Assembly: GCA_902613995.1 (NCBI GenBank) | Contig: CACMJG010000002.1 | Location: 138,922-202,921 of the forward strand | Direction: 5' to 3' | Source: an uncultured Alphaproteobacteria bacterium | GTDB taxonomy: Bacteria > Pseudomonadota > Alphaproteobacteria > Methylaequorales > Methylaequoraceae | Length of the DNA: 64,000 bases | Part shown: piece by piece, positions 38,424-47,193 of the stretch | Layout of the letters: the number at the start of each line of letters is the position of its first letter | How positions within the stretch are numbered: the stretch's first letter is position 1 | Notes under the pieces: generated by a model | Seen by the model: the letters and a program-made list of their open reading frames with translations, nothing else | What the model was told of the DNA's origin: nothing | Databases searched by the model: none | Made by a program: the position numbers and the translations under genes

Positions 38424-38918
38424 TTAAAAAAAGTTTTTAGGAATATTTATTATTGAGTTTTCAACTAACTTAAGATTTTGTTTGTTAGATAAATTATTTT
38501 TAATCCGTATTTCTGTATATTTAAGAGCTTTTTCCATGATATGTTTTTTCATATCATTCTTAAGGTTGTTCTCCATCTGAGATGATATGAGGTTATAATT
38601 ATTAATTCTTCTAAGCATAGTTTGCTCTATATCTTTCTCTATTTGAGACTTTATTCTTTTAATCTCTTTGTCTGTATCTTCTTTGATTCTTTTAATTAAG
38701 TTGCTATTATCATTTTGTTTTTCTAATTGATCTTTATATAATTTTTCAGCTTCAAGTTTGAGTTGTTTTGATTCTTCGATGTTTTTTTTTAAACCATCGA
38801 TTTTTTTTTCAAGGTTATCAGAAAGTTGAGCTAACATTGGTTTAAGAGTAATGCATACAAAAATAATAAAAGAAAGTGATACCCAAAGTGTTGAATCATC
38901 TAAAAACTCAATACTCAT
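38424..38918 (-). CDS. atpF: ATP synthase F0 subunit b
   Basis: Peripheral-stalk subunit of 164 residues: one N-terminal transmembrane helix (STLWVSLSFIIFVCITLKPML) followed by a long charged coiled coil. It comes directly after b', with one shared base, as in the split b/b' arrangement of alphaproteobacteria and cyanobacteria. The F1 genes are not in the window, consistent with the separate F0 and F1 operons of this class. Confidence 0.92.
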   Translation of the reverse strand: MSIEFLDDSTLWVSLSFIIFVCITLKPMLAQLSDNLEKKIDGLKKNIEESKQLKLEAEKLYKDQLEKQNDNSNLIKRIKEDTDKEIKRIKSQIEKDIEQTMLRRINNYNLISSQMENNLKNDMKKHIMEKALKYTEIRIKNNLSNKQNLKLVENSIINIPKNFF

Positions 38919-39475
38919 TATTTGTCATCTCCAATTATTTTTTTAAAATCACTTACACTTCCTTTTATTTTCTCTCCCATAATTTTTTCATATAATTTAT
39001 CAGATAAATCAACACATAATTTAGGCAGTTCGTTGGTGATCATTTTTTTATTTTCATCAATATCAGAGTTAAGTTTATTTTTTTTATCTTCAAATTCGTT
39101 ATTTATTTCAAGAATCTTTTTATCAAAAACTTTTTTATTTTCATCGAATGTTTTTTTAATCAAAGCATTTTGTTCATTTTTAACTTCTTCAAACTCTTTA
39201 TTCATTTTTTCCACAAGAGAATTAAAAGAATCATTAAGCTTTTTTGCTTCATCTAAATAACTTTGAATGGTTTCGTCCCTTTTTCTTCTTATATTCTTAA
39301 TCTTAGGAAGAAACAAATAATGATTTATGAGAAATAATGTGATAAATAATAAGATTAACCAAAAAATTTGAGATGAAAATGACTCTGGGTTTAGTTGGGG
39401 CATTCCGCCTTTTTCTTCAGAGGCTGAGATTTTATCGGTGATAAAAAGATAGAAAAGGAATGTGTACCTAAGCAT
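38918..39475 (-). CDS. atpG: ATP synthase F0 subunit b'
   Basis: Second peripheral-stalk subunit, 185 residues. The N-terminus has a signal-like hydrophobic stretch, then GGMPQLNPESFSSQIFWLILLFITLFL, the b'-typical MPQL...F..QxFWL pattern before the membrane helix, and a coiled coil of Lys/Glu/Asn repeats. Placed between c and b subunits. The symbol follows the alphaproteobacterial use of atpG (atpF2) for b'; it is not the gamma subunit. Confidence 0.92.
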   Translation of the reverse strand: MLRYTFLFYLFITDKISASEEKGGMPQLNPESFSSQIFWLILLFITLFLINHYLFLPKIKNIRRKRDETIQSYLDEAKKLNDSFNSLVEKMNKEFEEVKNEQNALIKKTFDENKKVFDKKILEINNEFEDKKNKLNSDIDENKKMITNELPKLCVDLSDKLYEKIMGEKIKGSVSDFKKIIGDDK

Positions 39476-39478
39476 TCT

Positions 39479-39706
39479 TTAAAAAACGAAAAGTAAAAGA
39501 AGTGCAATAATTAGTGCAAATAAAGCAAGAGCTTCTACTAAAGCAAACCCTAACATCGTCATTGTAAATACATGTTCTCTAGCCTCAGGGTTTCTTCCTA
39601 CTGCTGAGATAAAAGCTGCGAAGATAGATCCAATTCCAATTCCTGATCCAATCACGCCTAGCACTGCTATTCCAGCACCTAAAAGTTTTGCAGATTCCAT
39701 ATCCAT
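39479..39706 (-). CDS. atpE: ATP synthase F0 subunit c
   Basis: Proteolipid of 75 residues forming the rotor ring: two hydrophobic helices joined by the polar loop GRNPEAREH (conserved RNP). The ion-binding glutamate is in FALVEALALF. The sodium-type signature (Gln in helix 1 and Ser/Thr after the Glu) is absent, so the ring should carry protons. A strong Shine-Dalgarno precedes it, in keeping with the high copy number of c subunits. Confidence 0.97.
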   Translation of the reverse strand: MDMESAKLLGAGIAVLGVIGSGIGIGSIFAAFISAVGRNPEAREHVFTMTMLGFALVEALALFALIIALLLLFVF

Positions 39707-39712
39707 AATTTA

Positions 39713-39717
39713 CTCCT
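39713..39717 (-). promoter_or_regulatory. Shine-Dalgarno sequence of atpE
   Basis: AGGAG on the minus strand, 6 bases before the atpE ATG (39706). It is among the best ribosome-binding sites in the window; neighbouring F0 genes lack one as good, fitting the need for many c subunits per complex. Confidence 0.65.
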
Positions 39718-39733
39718 TAATATAAGTTAAAAT

Positions 39734-40474
39734 TTAATGTAAATGTATTGCATCATTAATATATAAACAAGTTAATATTGCAAATACATAGGCTTGAAGA
39801 AATGCAATTACAATTTCTAAGCCCGTTAAAGCAATTAGAAAAGCAAGGGGAAGAATTCCACCGACTATGAAACTGTTTGCTCCCAAAACAAAAACAAACC
39901 CCCCTATTACTTTTAAAAGTGTGTGCCCAGCCATCATATTAGCAAATAATCTTACTGAAAGACTGATTGGTCTAGACAAGTAAGATATGATTTCAATAGG
40001 AACAAGTAAGATGAGCATTGGTTTTGGAACTCCAGAGGGAGCAAAAAATTTTAAAAATTTTACAATACCGTGTTTATAGATTGCTATTAAGGTAACACCT
40101 ATAAAAATAAAAAAAGCTATTGAGAAAGTTACTATGATATGGCTTGTCCAAGTAAAACTATAGGGTAACATACCTAAAAGATTTCCAACTAAAATAAAAA
40201 GAAAAAGTGTGAAAATAAAAGAAAAGTATTTCATGCCTTCATTCCCAATGTTGTCTCCGATCATCCCAGAAATAAACTCATAGCTACTTTCTATAACAGA
40301 TTGCCTCTTTGATGGTATAATTTCTAGATTTCTTAAACCAATATACATAAATAGTGATATAAAAACTACTGTCATAATCATGGCTAATGAGGAGTTGGTA
40401 AATGATATATCATAACCAAAAGCTTCCATTTCTATGATTTTTTTTATTTCAAATTGAGCTAGTGGACTTGCCAA
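39734..40474 (-). CDS. atpB: ATP synthase F0 subunit a
   Basis: Stator channel subunit with about six membrane helices. The essential arginine is in ISLSVRLFANMMAGHTLLKV; the C-terminal helix has GLEIVIAFLQAYVFAILTCLYI. The TTG start at 40474 gives MASPLAQFEIKKI, matching the SPLxQFEI opening common in alphaproteobacteria, so this start is well supported despite the codon. 246 residues. Confidence 0.96.
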   Translation of the reverse strand: MASPLAQFEIKKIIEMEAFGYDISFTNSSLAMIMTVVFISLFMYIGLRNLEIIPSKRQSVIESSYEFISGMIGDNIGNEGMKYFSFIFTLFLFILVGNLLGMLPYSFTWTSHIIVTFSIAFFIFIGVTLIAIYKHGIVKFLKFFAPSGVPKPMLILLVPIEIISYLSRPISLSVRLFANMMAGHTLLKVIGGFVFVLGANSFIVGGILPLAFLIALTGLEIVIAFLQAYVFAILTCLYINDAIHLH

Positions 40475-40488
40475 ATCATCTCCTACTT

Positions 40489-40743
40489 CTAATTAAACTT
40501 TTTCATTGTTTTGAACAGGCTATAAAAACCTGTAATGATTCCTAATACCAAAAAAATTATAAAAAAGACAGGTTTAGTTGAAAAAATCTTGTCGAGTCCG
40601 TAACCTATAAGTGTCCCAACAATGATAGAAGATACCAAGTCCAAAGAAATTTTCAGACCAATACTATATCCATTATTTTTATAATGATTTGTTTTTGGTT
40701 TTTTTAATTTTTGTTCTAGTCTATCAGAAAAATCATTTTTCAT
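40489..40743 (-). CDS. atpI: ATP synthase protein I (AtpI)
   Basis: Small assembly factor for the c ring, 84 residues. After a basic head it has two hydrophobic helices with the family glycine pattern (GLKISLDLVSSIIVGTLIGYGLDKIF and FFIIFLVLGIITGFYSLF). It leads the F0 genes as usual. The first base of its ATG is also the last base of the smc stop codon. Confidence 0.9.
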   Translation of the reverse strand: MKNDFSDRLEQKLKKPKTNHYKNNGYSIGLKISLDLVSSIIVGTLIGYGLDKIFSTKPVFFIIFLVLGIITGFYSLFKTMKKFN

Positions 40744-43700
40744 TAAACTGCCTCTTTCAAGTTTATTTTTTCAAAATCTACAGAAACAATATCAGAAATT
40801 CCTTTTTGTGCCATCGTTACCCCATAAACTCTGTCAATTGAAGTCATTGTTATTTTATGGTGAGTTATAATAAGAAACTTTGTCTTTGTATTCTTTTTTA
40901 ATTCTAAAAGAATACTACAAAACTTTTCAACATTATTTTCATCTAATGCTGCATCAACTTCGTCTAAAATACAAATTGGTGAAGGGTTGATCAAGAAAAT
41001 TGAAAATATAAGAGAAATTGCTGTGAGTGCTTTTTCTCCACCAGACAGCAGGCTTATAGATGACAATTTTTTTCCAGGTGGTCTCGCGTAAATCTCGATG
41101 CCAGTTTGGAGTGGGTCGTCAGTTTTAACAAGCTCAAGTTTAGCCTCCCCCCCATTAAACAATTTTTTAAAAAGTTCTGAAAAATTTTTGTTAACCTCTT
41201 CATATGCTTTTAAAAGTCTATTTTTTCCTTCATTGTTGATTTTATTTATAGCTAATCTTAATTTCTCAATTGCTTGAGTCAAATCTAGTTTTTCCATTTC
41301 CAGTTCGTCTATTGATTGCGAAATGATTTTTTCTTCTGTTTTTGCTCTCAGGTTCACAGGTCCCATTTGTTCCCTTTGAATAATAAGTCTATCAAGCCTA
41401 ATTTTTAAATCTTCATAATTGGTGATCTCAATTTTCTTTTCTTTAAGATTATTATCGAATTCCTCTGGTTGAATTTTTGATCTCTGAAATATAGTACTTC
41501 TAAGTTCTTTCTCCTTAATTTTTAAGTTTTCTAAGTTTATATCAATCTTTGTTATTTCATTAATTTTATTTTCACGTTCTTTATTAAATTGTTCTATTTT
41601 TTTTTCTAAATTGAAAATAAACCCTTTAGTCTCGTTTTCATCGCTTATAGTTTGTGTAATTTCTTTTTGGACTTCGTTATATTGTCCTTGATAATGGTTG
41701 ATTTTCCCTCTTAAATCGGAGGGAAGGCTTTCCAACTTTTTGTTTTCACGAATATAATTGATTTCTCTCTTTTCGAGTATCTCAATTTGTCTTAAACATT
41801 CAGTTATCCTAGCATCAGTTTTTTGAAGATCATTTTTGTGAAAATTTTCATTCAGTTCTTCCTTCATTATGGATTCTTTTATTAAATTCAGTTCCTCTCT
41901 TTTCTTATCAAGTTGTTGATCAAGATTTTGTATGTTTTTTTGCACTTCTTCTTTTTCATTTTTATTGTTATCCAGCTTCGGAGAAGAAACTTCCATCGAC
42001 TTGATTTTTTCTAATTCTTCAGACGATAATCTTTCTTCTTCAATATGTACATTTATTTTTTCTTTTATGTCTTTGATATTAAATTCCAATAGTGATTTTT
42101 TTTGAATTAATGTTGAAAATTCTGATTGGGTTGCGTCGTACTCTCTGTAATTCTTTTCAAGATCAATATTTTCTTTTTTTAATGTTTCATTCAATCCACT
42201 TTGAACTTTTAGTTGAGACTCTTTTTTGGATCTAAGTGAATCGAGACTTGTGCGAAATTTATTTTGCTGATTAACAAGTTCTTTTATTTTAAGTTGTGCA
42301 TCAATCAGCTTTTTATTTTGTTGATTTTCTTCTGATATAAATCCGTCCCACCTCCATATCGACCCTCTCTTATCAACTATACTTTGGCCGACTTTGAGAT
42401 TCTTTTGTTTTTCAGAGGCTTCTCTTGAACCCTCTGCCAAACTAATCTGAGAAAGGATCAAATTTAATTCTTTTGGAGCTTGAACAAAGCTCGATAAATT
42501 ATTCTCAATAGGATCAATATTTTTAAATGAGGTTTTAACCCATCTTTTTTTAGATTTTTTTAAAGTTGCATCTAATTCATTTGTGAGAGCAGCATAAACA
42601 GCATCTTCGTATCCTTTTTTTATTTTTAGAAGATTAACTATGGAATCGTCGGACAACCCCTTGCTACTTGTGAGTAGATTAAGAGTTTTGAGCTCCGTTT
42701 CGATTTGAGTAAGCTTTGTTGATGAAATATCAATTTCAGCCAATACATTTTTAGTATTTTCATAAACTTTTTGAATATTTTGATTTGTTTGATGAATAAC
42801 CTTTTTTCGTCTATTAATAACATCTTGAATCCCTTGAATTTTATTTTTTAATCTTTTGATTAGTTGATCTTGAGTGTGAAAATCCTTTTCGTACTTAATG
42901 AGATTTTTTTTTAAATCAACAATTGTAATCTGGATGAAGTTAATTTTCTTTTGGAGGTTTTCTTTATTTTCTTTTATATTATCAAATTTAAATTCCTCTC
43001 CGAGACTTAGTTGTATTTCGTTGACAAAAATTGTTTCAAGTTGTTTGATTTTATTTTTAAGCTCTGTTTCCTCATTAATAATTTGAAGAATTTTTTTCTT
43101 CTTTTCATTAATTTTTGATGGTTCTAAAATTTTTTGTTGAAGATTCTTTTTGTTTTTTTCTAATTCTGAAACTCTTGTTTTTTCTAAATCTTTATCGTTT
43201 TCAATAGTTTTTAAAAATCTATTTATCTCCTGTTTTTTATTATTTATTCCACTAAGTTCATTATTATATTTGTTGATTTCAGTCCTTATTTGAAAGTTTC
43301 TTTTATTAAGACTTTCTTTTTTTTGATCGAGTTGAGTTTCAATTTTTCTGTTTAAACTTAATTCATTTTGAAATTTAGCAAGTTCATTAATACATTTCTG
43401 AGTTTCTTCAGAAATTTTATCCTTAAAAGATTGTGTTTGATCTATCTCGCTTATATTATTCTTCCATTGTGTATATACTAGTATTGATTGGTAAAATTTA
43501 ATACTTTCAGAGATTTGCTCATATTTTTCTGCTTGTCTTGATTGTCTTGAAAGATCTTTTTTTTGATTGATCAAATTATTGAGATTTAAATCAATTTTTT
43601 CAAGGTTTACTTCAGTAGCCTGAAGCTTCAATTCTGACTCATGCCTTCTTGATTGTAAACCAGATGTTCCTGATGCATCTTCCAAGATTACTTTTCTATC

Positions 43701-44177
43701 TATGGGTTTCGAATTAATAATTTGATCTATATTTCCTTGACTAATGATTGAGCTAGAACGTGGACCACTTCCTGAATCGTAAAATAGGATACTTACATCT
43801 TTAGCTCTGACTTCTTTATTGTTGATTTTGTAAAATGACCCAACCCCCCTTTCTAATGTTCTTGTAATTACGACCTTTTTTTCATTTGAAATATTTCCTG
43901 GAAGTTCTCCATCAAAATTATCTAATTCAATAGATACCTCTGCAAAATTTTTAGCCGGAACTTGCTGAGTGCCATTAAATATAACTTCATCCATTGAACT
44001 GGATCTTAAAATTTTTGAAGAAGATTCACCCATGACCCAGCGAATTGCTTCAAAAACATTTGACTTTCCGCATCCATTCGGACCAATGACACCTGTTACA
44101 CCGTCCTGAATCAAAAGTTCAGTAGAATGTGCAAATGATTTAAAACCAGAAATTCTTAATTTATTTACTGTAAACAA
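40743..44177 (-). CDS. smc: Chromosome segregation protein SMC
   Basis: Large condensin ATPase of 1144 residues that compacts and segregates the chromosome. N-terminal Walker A VIGPNGCGKSNVFEAIRWVM (about 31-50), long coiled-coil arms interrupted by the hinge (near 500-640), and the C-terminal ABC signature LLSGGEKALTAISLIFSIF with Walker B PICILDEVDAALDE. TTG start at 44177 gives MFTVNKLRISGFKSF, the usual opening. It lies between the dsbA-like gene and atpI on one strand, so ATP synthase F0 may be cotranscribed with it. Confidence 0.97.
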   Translation of the reverse strand: MFTVNKLRISGFKSFAHSTELLIQDGVTGVIGPNGCGKSNVFEAIRWVMGESSSKILRSSSMDEVIFNGTQQVPAKNFAEVSIELDNFDGELPGNISNEKKVVITRTLERGVGSFYKINNKEVRAKDVSILFYDSGSGPRSSSIISQGNIDQIINSKPIDRKVILEDASGTSGLQSRRHESELKLQATEVNLEKIDLNLNNLINQKKDLSRQSRQAEKYEQISESIKFYQSILVYTQWKNNISEIDQTQSFKDKISEETQKCINELAKFQNELSLNRKIETQLDQKKESLNKRNFQIRTEINKYNNELSGINNKKQEINRFLKTIENDKDLEKTRVSELEKNKKNLQQKILEPSKINEKKKKILQIINEETELKNKIKQLETIFVNEIQLSLGEEFKFDNIKENKENLQKKINFIQITIVDLKKNLIKYEKDFHTQDQLIKRLKNKIQGIQDVINRRKKVIHQTNQNIQKVYENTKNVLAEIDISSTKLTQIETELKTLNLLTSSKGLSDDSIVNLLKIKKGYEDAVYAALTNELDATLKKSKKRWVKTSFKNIDPIENNLSSFVQAPKELNLILSQISLAEGSREASEKQKNLKVGQSIVDKRGSIWRWDGFISEENQQNKKLIDAQLKIKELVNQQNKFRTSLDSLRSKKESQLKVQSGLNETLKKENIDLEKNYREYDATQSEFSTLIQKKSLLEFNIKDIKEKINVHIEEERLSSEELEKIKSMEVSSPKLDNNKNEKEEVQKNIQNLDQQLDKKREELNLIKESIMKEELNENFHKNDLQKTDARITECLRQIEILEKREINYIRENKKLESLPSDLRGKINHYQGQYNEVQKEITQTISDENETKGFIFNLEKKIEQFNKERENKINEITKIDINLENLKIKEKELRSTIFQRSKIQPEEFDNNLKEKKIEITNYEDLKIRLDRLIIQREQMGPVNLRAKTEEKIISQSIDELEMEKLDLTQAIEKLRLAINKINNEGKNRLLKAYEEVNKNFSELFKKLFNGGEAKLELVKTDDPLQTGIEIYARPPGKKLSSISLLSGGEKALTAISLIFSIFLINPSPICILDEVDAALDENNVEKFCSILLELKKNTKTKFLIITHHKITMTSIDRVYGVTMAQKGISDIVSVDFEKINLKEAV

Positions 44178-44181
44178 TTTT

Positions 44182-44790
44182 CTAATTAATTAAAGAGTCA
44201 AGTTTTAGTTTAAGTGCTTCAAATGTTAGATCTCCATCATATTTTTTACCATTAATATAAATTGTTGGAGTTGCTTTGATTTCAAACTTCTTGGTTGAAT
44301 TTAGCCTTTTTTTCAAAATTCCGTCTTCAATCGATTTATTACTAACACAGACTTTAATTTCATCATTCTTCAGTCCGCCTAACTTTGCAATCTTTAACAA
44401 AGATTTAAAAGGATCTTGGGATCTAGTCCAATCTTTTTGTTTTTTATATAATACTTTTAAGAAACTAAAATATTTTTCTTTACCTGAGCATCTTGCAATT
44501 ACAGATGCTTTTAAAGCAAATTTATCGAGAGGAAAATCTTGATAAGTAAAAAAAATCTTGCCATTGTCTATATAATCTTTTTTTATTCGAGGAAATACTT
44601 CATTATGAAATTTTGCACAATGTCCACAAGTTAGTGATGCAAACTCTATCATTTTAATTGGAGCAGACTCGTCGCCTAGAGATTGATTTTCAAGTGCCTC
44701 AATTGTATCAACAATTCTAGAATTTAGATCATTGAAAGAAAACAAAAAAACAAAAAAGAAAAGAAAATTAATATAAAAAGATGTTTTCAT
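44182..44790 (-). CDS. DsbA-like thioredoxin-fold oxidoreductase (DsbA/BdbD family)
   Basis: Periplasmic thiol-disulfide oxidoreductase. Signal peptide (FYINFLFFFVFLFSF), active site Cys55-Gly-His-Cys58 in SLTCGHCAKFHNEV, and the cis-proline loop KATPTIYINGKKYDG. 202 residues. In alphaproteobacteria a DsbA-family gene commonly sits beside smc, as here. It may form disulfides in secreted proteins, with the DsbD-like protein on the reducing branch; that link is inference. Confidence 0.9.
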   Translation of the reverse strand: MKTSFYINFLFFFVFLFSFNDLNSRIVDTIEALENQSLGDESAPIKMIEFASLTCGHCAKFHNEVFPRIKKDYIDNGKIFFTYQDFPLDKFALKASVIARCSGKEKYFSFLKVLYKKQKDWTRSQDPFKSLLKIAKLGGLKNDEIKVCVSNKSIEDGILKKRLNSTKKFEIKATPTIYINGKKYDGDLTFEALKLKLDSLIN

Positions 44791-44816
44791 TATAAAAATA
44801 TTTTTAACATAAATCT

Positions 44817-45143
44817 TTAATTTTGTAAGGATTTTTTAAACTTAATTTCATTTATAACGGTTGTTTTAAAAAACTCATTAATTTGTATTTTTATTTCATC
44901 AGAAGAATAAGATAACTCAAGAATATTTCTTTCGTTTGAAGTAATTGTGAGGATTTTTGAATTATTTATTTTTTTTAATGAAGCAGCAAAACAACGAGAG
45001 CTTAACTCTGGCCTAAGAATTTTTTCCCAGTTTAGCTTTATCTCCAACAACAACCCATCATTTTTTTTTTTTAAAGGCTTGAAAACTTTAGGTAAAAGGG
45101 TTGCAATTTTTACTGGATTTTTAATATAATTTTTACGATTCAT
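44817..45143 (-). CDS. DUF721/DciA-like protein
   Basis: A 108-residue basic protein. The DUF721 pattern is seen in LLPKVFKPLKKKNDGLLLEIKLNWEKILRPELSSRC and the later SNERNILELSYSSDEIKIQINEFF. Some DUF721 members, named DciA, load or recruit the replicative helicase in bacteria that lack DnaC. The position beside mutY, dsbA and smc is the usual alphaproteobacterial one. Its start codon is one base away from the divergent mutY ATG. Confidence 0.8.
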   Translation of the reverse strand: MNRKNYIKNPVKIATLLPKVFKPLKKKNDGLLLEIKLNWEKILRPELSSRCFAASLKKINNSKILTITSNERNILELSYSSDEIKIQINEFFKTTVINEIKFKKSLQN

Positions 45144-45144
45144 A

Positions 45145-46200
45145 ATGAAAGAATATCACATAGATAAAATTTTTAAGAGTAGGTGGGAAAAAAAAATGCT
45201 CGATTGGTATTCAATAAATAAAAGAGATCTTCCTTGGCGAAGAAAGGAGAATAAAAATTTTTATAGAATTTGGGTTTCAGAAATAATGCTTCAGCAAACT
45301 CAAGTTTCTGTGGTTATTCCTTATTACAATAGATTTATATTAAAATGGCCCACTTTAGAAGATTTCTATAATGCAAAATTAGAAGAAATTTTATTTTTAT
45401 GGCAAGGCATGGGATATTATAAACGAGCTGAAAATCTTTATAAAGCCAAAGAATTGCTAAAAAAAAAAACAATCACTATAAATTACCAATCACTGTTAGA
45501 AATTCCTGGAATTGGCGTTTATACGAGCAGCGCAATATCTGCAATTTTAAATGATGAAAACTGCCCAGTTGTAGATGGAAATATTAAAAGAATTCTTACA
45601 CGTGTTTTTAGGTTAAACAACGATGATAAATTGTATGATAAAAACATAAAATATTTATCCACTTATTTAACACCTAATAGAAAAAATGGAAATTATTGTC
45701 AATCTTTGATGGACTTAGCGAATTCAGTTTGCAAAGTCAGAAATCCAGATTGCAAAATATGTCCCGTTGAAGATTTTTGTTTATCAAAGGGTTTGAAATT
45801 AATTCAAAATAAAGGAAAAAAGACAAAGAATAAAATTTCTGTTGCTTTCGTTGTAAGTTACAAAAAGTATTATTTGGTTGAAAAGAATTCAAAAAAACTT
45901 CTAAAAAACCTTTTTTGTTTTCCACTAAGCGATTTAAAAGACATAGATAAAAATTTCACAGAAAGTGAGTTTTTGCATAAAACTGTGAATGATTGGCTAA
46001 AAAAAAAAAAATTAAAAGTTACATATAAATTAGTAGGAAAAGTAATCCACAAATTTAGTCATTTTCAATTGAAAGTATTAGTAGTTAAGTTAAACTTAAA
46101 TTGTAAGTTATTGTTAGAAAACTTATTTTGGTTAACGACTAAGGATTTGAACAATAAACCTGTTTCTAAACTGATGCTAAAAATTAAAGAAATAGTGTGA
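45145..46200 (+). CDS. mutY: A/G-specific adenine glycosylase
   Basis: Removes adenine mispaired with 8-oxoguanine. Helix-hairpin-helix glycosylase domain with DLPWRR, VSEIMLQQTQVSVVIPYY, the HhH loop IPGIGVYTSSA and catalytic Asp in PVVDGNIKRIL. The [4Fe-4S] ligands follow as C-x6-C-x2-C-x5-C (VCKVRNPDCKICPVEDFC). The C-terminal Nudix-like recognition domain ends in KVIHKFSHFQLKV. The start is either ATG 45145 (351 residues) or ATG 45196 (MLDWYSINKRDLPW), which has AGGTGGG upstream and matches the usual MutY N-terminus. Confidence 0.95.
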   Translation: MKEYHIDKIFKSRWEKKMLDWYSINKRDLPWRRKENKNFYRIWVSEIMLQQTQVSVVIPYYNRFILKWPTLEDFYNAKLEEILFLWQGMGYYKRAENLYKAKELLKKKTITINYQSLLEIPGIGVYTSSAISAILNDENCPVVDGNIKRILTRVFRLNNDDKLYDKNIKYLSTYLTPNRKNGNYCQSLMDLANSVCKVRNPDCKICPVEDFCLSKGLKLIQNKGKKTKNKISVAFVVSYKKYYLVEKNSKKLLKNLFCFPLSDLKDIDKNFTESEFLHKTVNDWLKKKKLKVTYKLVGKVIHKFSHFQLKVLVVKLNLNCKLLLENLFWLTTKDLNNKPVSKLMLKIKEIV

Positions 46201-46526
46201 TGAAAATTATAATTTTTTTAGCTTTTTTTCTGAATTTTTCAACCCACAAAGTTTTTGCACAAGAGATCGAAAGTAATTCAAGAAATGATCATGAAAAGGC
46301 AATAAAGGCTGTGAATGAGGGTGAAATTTTAACACTAGACCAAATTTTGCAGAAAATAAATAGAAATTTTGACGGTAGAGTTGTATCTATTAACTTAAAA
46401 GATAATGAAAAAGGTTTGTTTGGGTGGGTTTATGATATTATGATAATAGATGTTAATAACAAAGTTAAGCAGATAAGAGTTGATGCAGGTACGTCTACAG
46501 TTCTATCTGTAATCTCTGGAGATTAG
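46200..46526 (+). CDS. Small periplasmic PepSY-domain protein
   Basis: A 108-residue secreted protein. The signal peptide is MKIIIFLAFFLNFSTHKVFA; the mature part has EILTLDQILQKINRNFDGRVVSINLKDNE and KQIRVDAGTSTVLSV, the PepSY pattern. ATG 46200 overlaps the mutY stop by one base (GTG 46197 is an in-frame alternative). It directly precedes a response regulator and sensor kinase. In rhizobia the FeuPQ system has a small periplasmic modulator, FeuN, in the same position; by analogy this protein may restrain the kinase. Function is inferred from context. Confidence 0.78.
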   Translation: MKIIIFLAFFLNFSTHKVFAQEIESNSRNDHEKAIKAVNEGEILTLDQILQKINRNFDGRVVSINLKDNEKGLFGWVYDIMIIDVNNKVKQIRVDAGTSTVLSVISGD

Positions 46527-46527
46527 T

Positions 46528-47193
46528 TTGAGAATATTACTGATTGAAGACGATCCTGACTTGAATAATCAAATAAAAACTTCCTTGGAAGATGTTGGTT
46601 ATTCAGTTGATACGGCAGTTGATGGAGAAGAAGGTCATTTTTTAGGTGACACAGAACCTTATGATGCGGTTGTTCTTGATTTAGGTCTTCCTAAAATTGA
46701 TGGGATTACAGTACTTGAAAAATGGAGAAAAGATAAAAAAAACTTTCCTGTTCTTATTTTAACTGCAAGAGATCAATGGAGTGATAAGGTATCTGGTTTT
46801 GACGCTGGTGCAGACGATTATGTTGCAAAACCTTTTCAGATGGAAGAATTGTTGGCGAGACTCAGAGCTCTAATAAGAAGATCAGCTGGCCACGCTTCTT
46901 CAGACATCGAATGTGGTCCTTTAAAAATTGATACTAAATCAAATAAAGTCTTTTTAAATGGAACCAAACTTAAACTTACTTCACACGAGTATAAAATAAT
47001 TGAATATTTTCTTCATCATCAAGATAAAGTTATAACGAGAACAGAGCTTGTTGAACACATATATGACCAAGATTTCGACAGAGATTCTAATACAATAGAG
47101 GTTTTTATTGGAAGATTAAGAAAAAAAATGGGACTAAACTTAATTAAAACTGAAAGAGGATACGGTTACAGGTTGTCAATTGAAAGAGAATAG
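46528..47193 (+). CDS. OmpR-family response regulator (FeuP/PhoP-like)
   Basis: DNA-binding response regulator, 221 residues. Receiver domain: acidic pocket Asp8/Asp9 in IEDDPDL, phosphoacceptor Asp51 in AVVLDLGLPKIDG, Lys101 in DDYVAKPF. Winged-helix output domain with LTSHEYKIIEYF, IYDQDFDRDSNTIEVFIGRLRKK and TERGYGYRL. The segment EEGHFLGDTEPYDAVVLDLG closely recalls rhizobial FeuP. The start is TTG 46528, one base after the PepSY stop. The kinase gene follows with no spacer. Confidence 0.93.
   Translation: MRILLIEDDPDLNNQIKTSLEDVGYSVDTAVDGEEGHFLGDTEPYDAVVLDLGLPKIDGITVLEKWRKDKKNFPVLILTARDQWSDKVSGFDAGADDYVAKPFQMEELLARLRALIRRSAGHASSDIECGPLKIDTKSNKVFLNGTKLKLTSHEYKIIEYFLHHQDKVITRTELVEHIYDQDFDRDSNTIEVFIGRLRKKMGLNLIKTERGYGYRLSIERE

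Noticed and set aside
38922-39260. A plus-strand 112-residue Ser/Phe-rich frame
   Set aside because: Antisense to the coiled coil of ATP synthase b'; Lys/Glu-rich coding sequence yields long open antisense frames rich in Ser, Phe and Leu.
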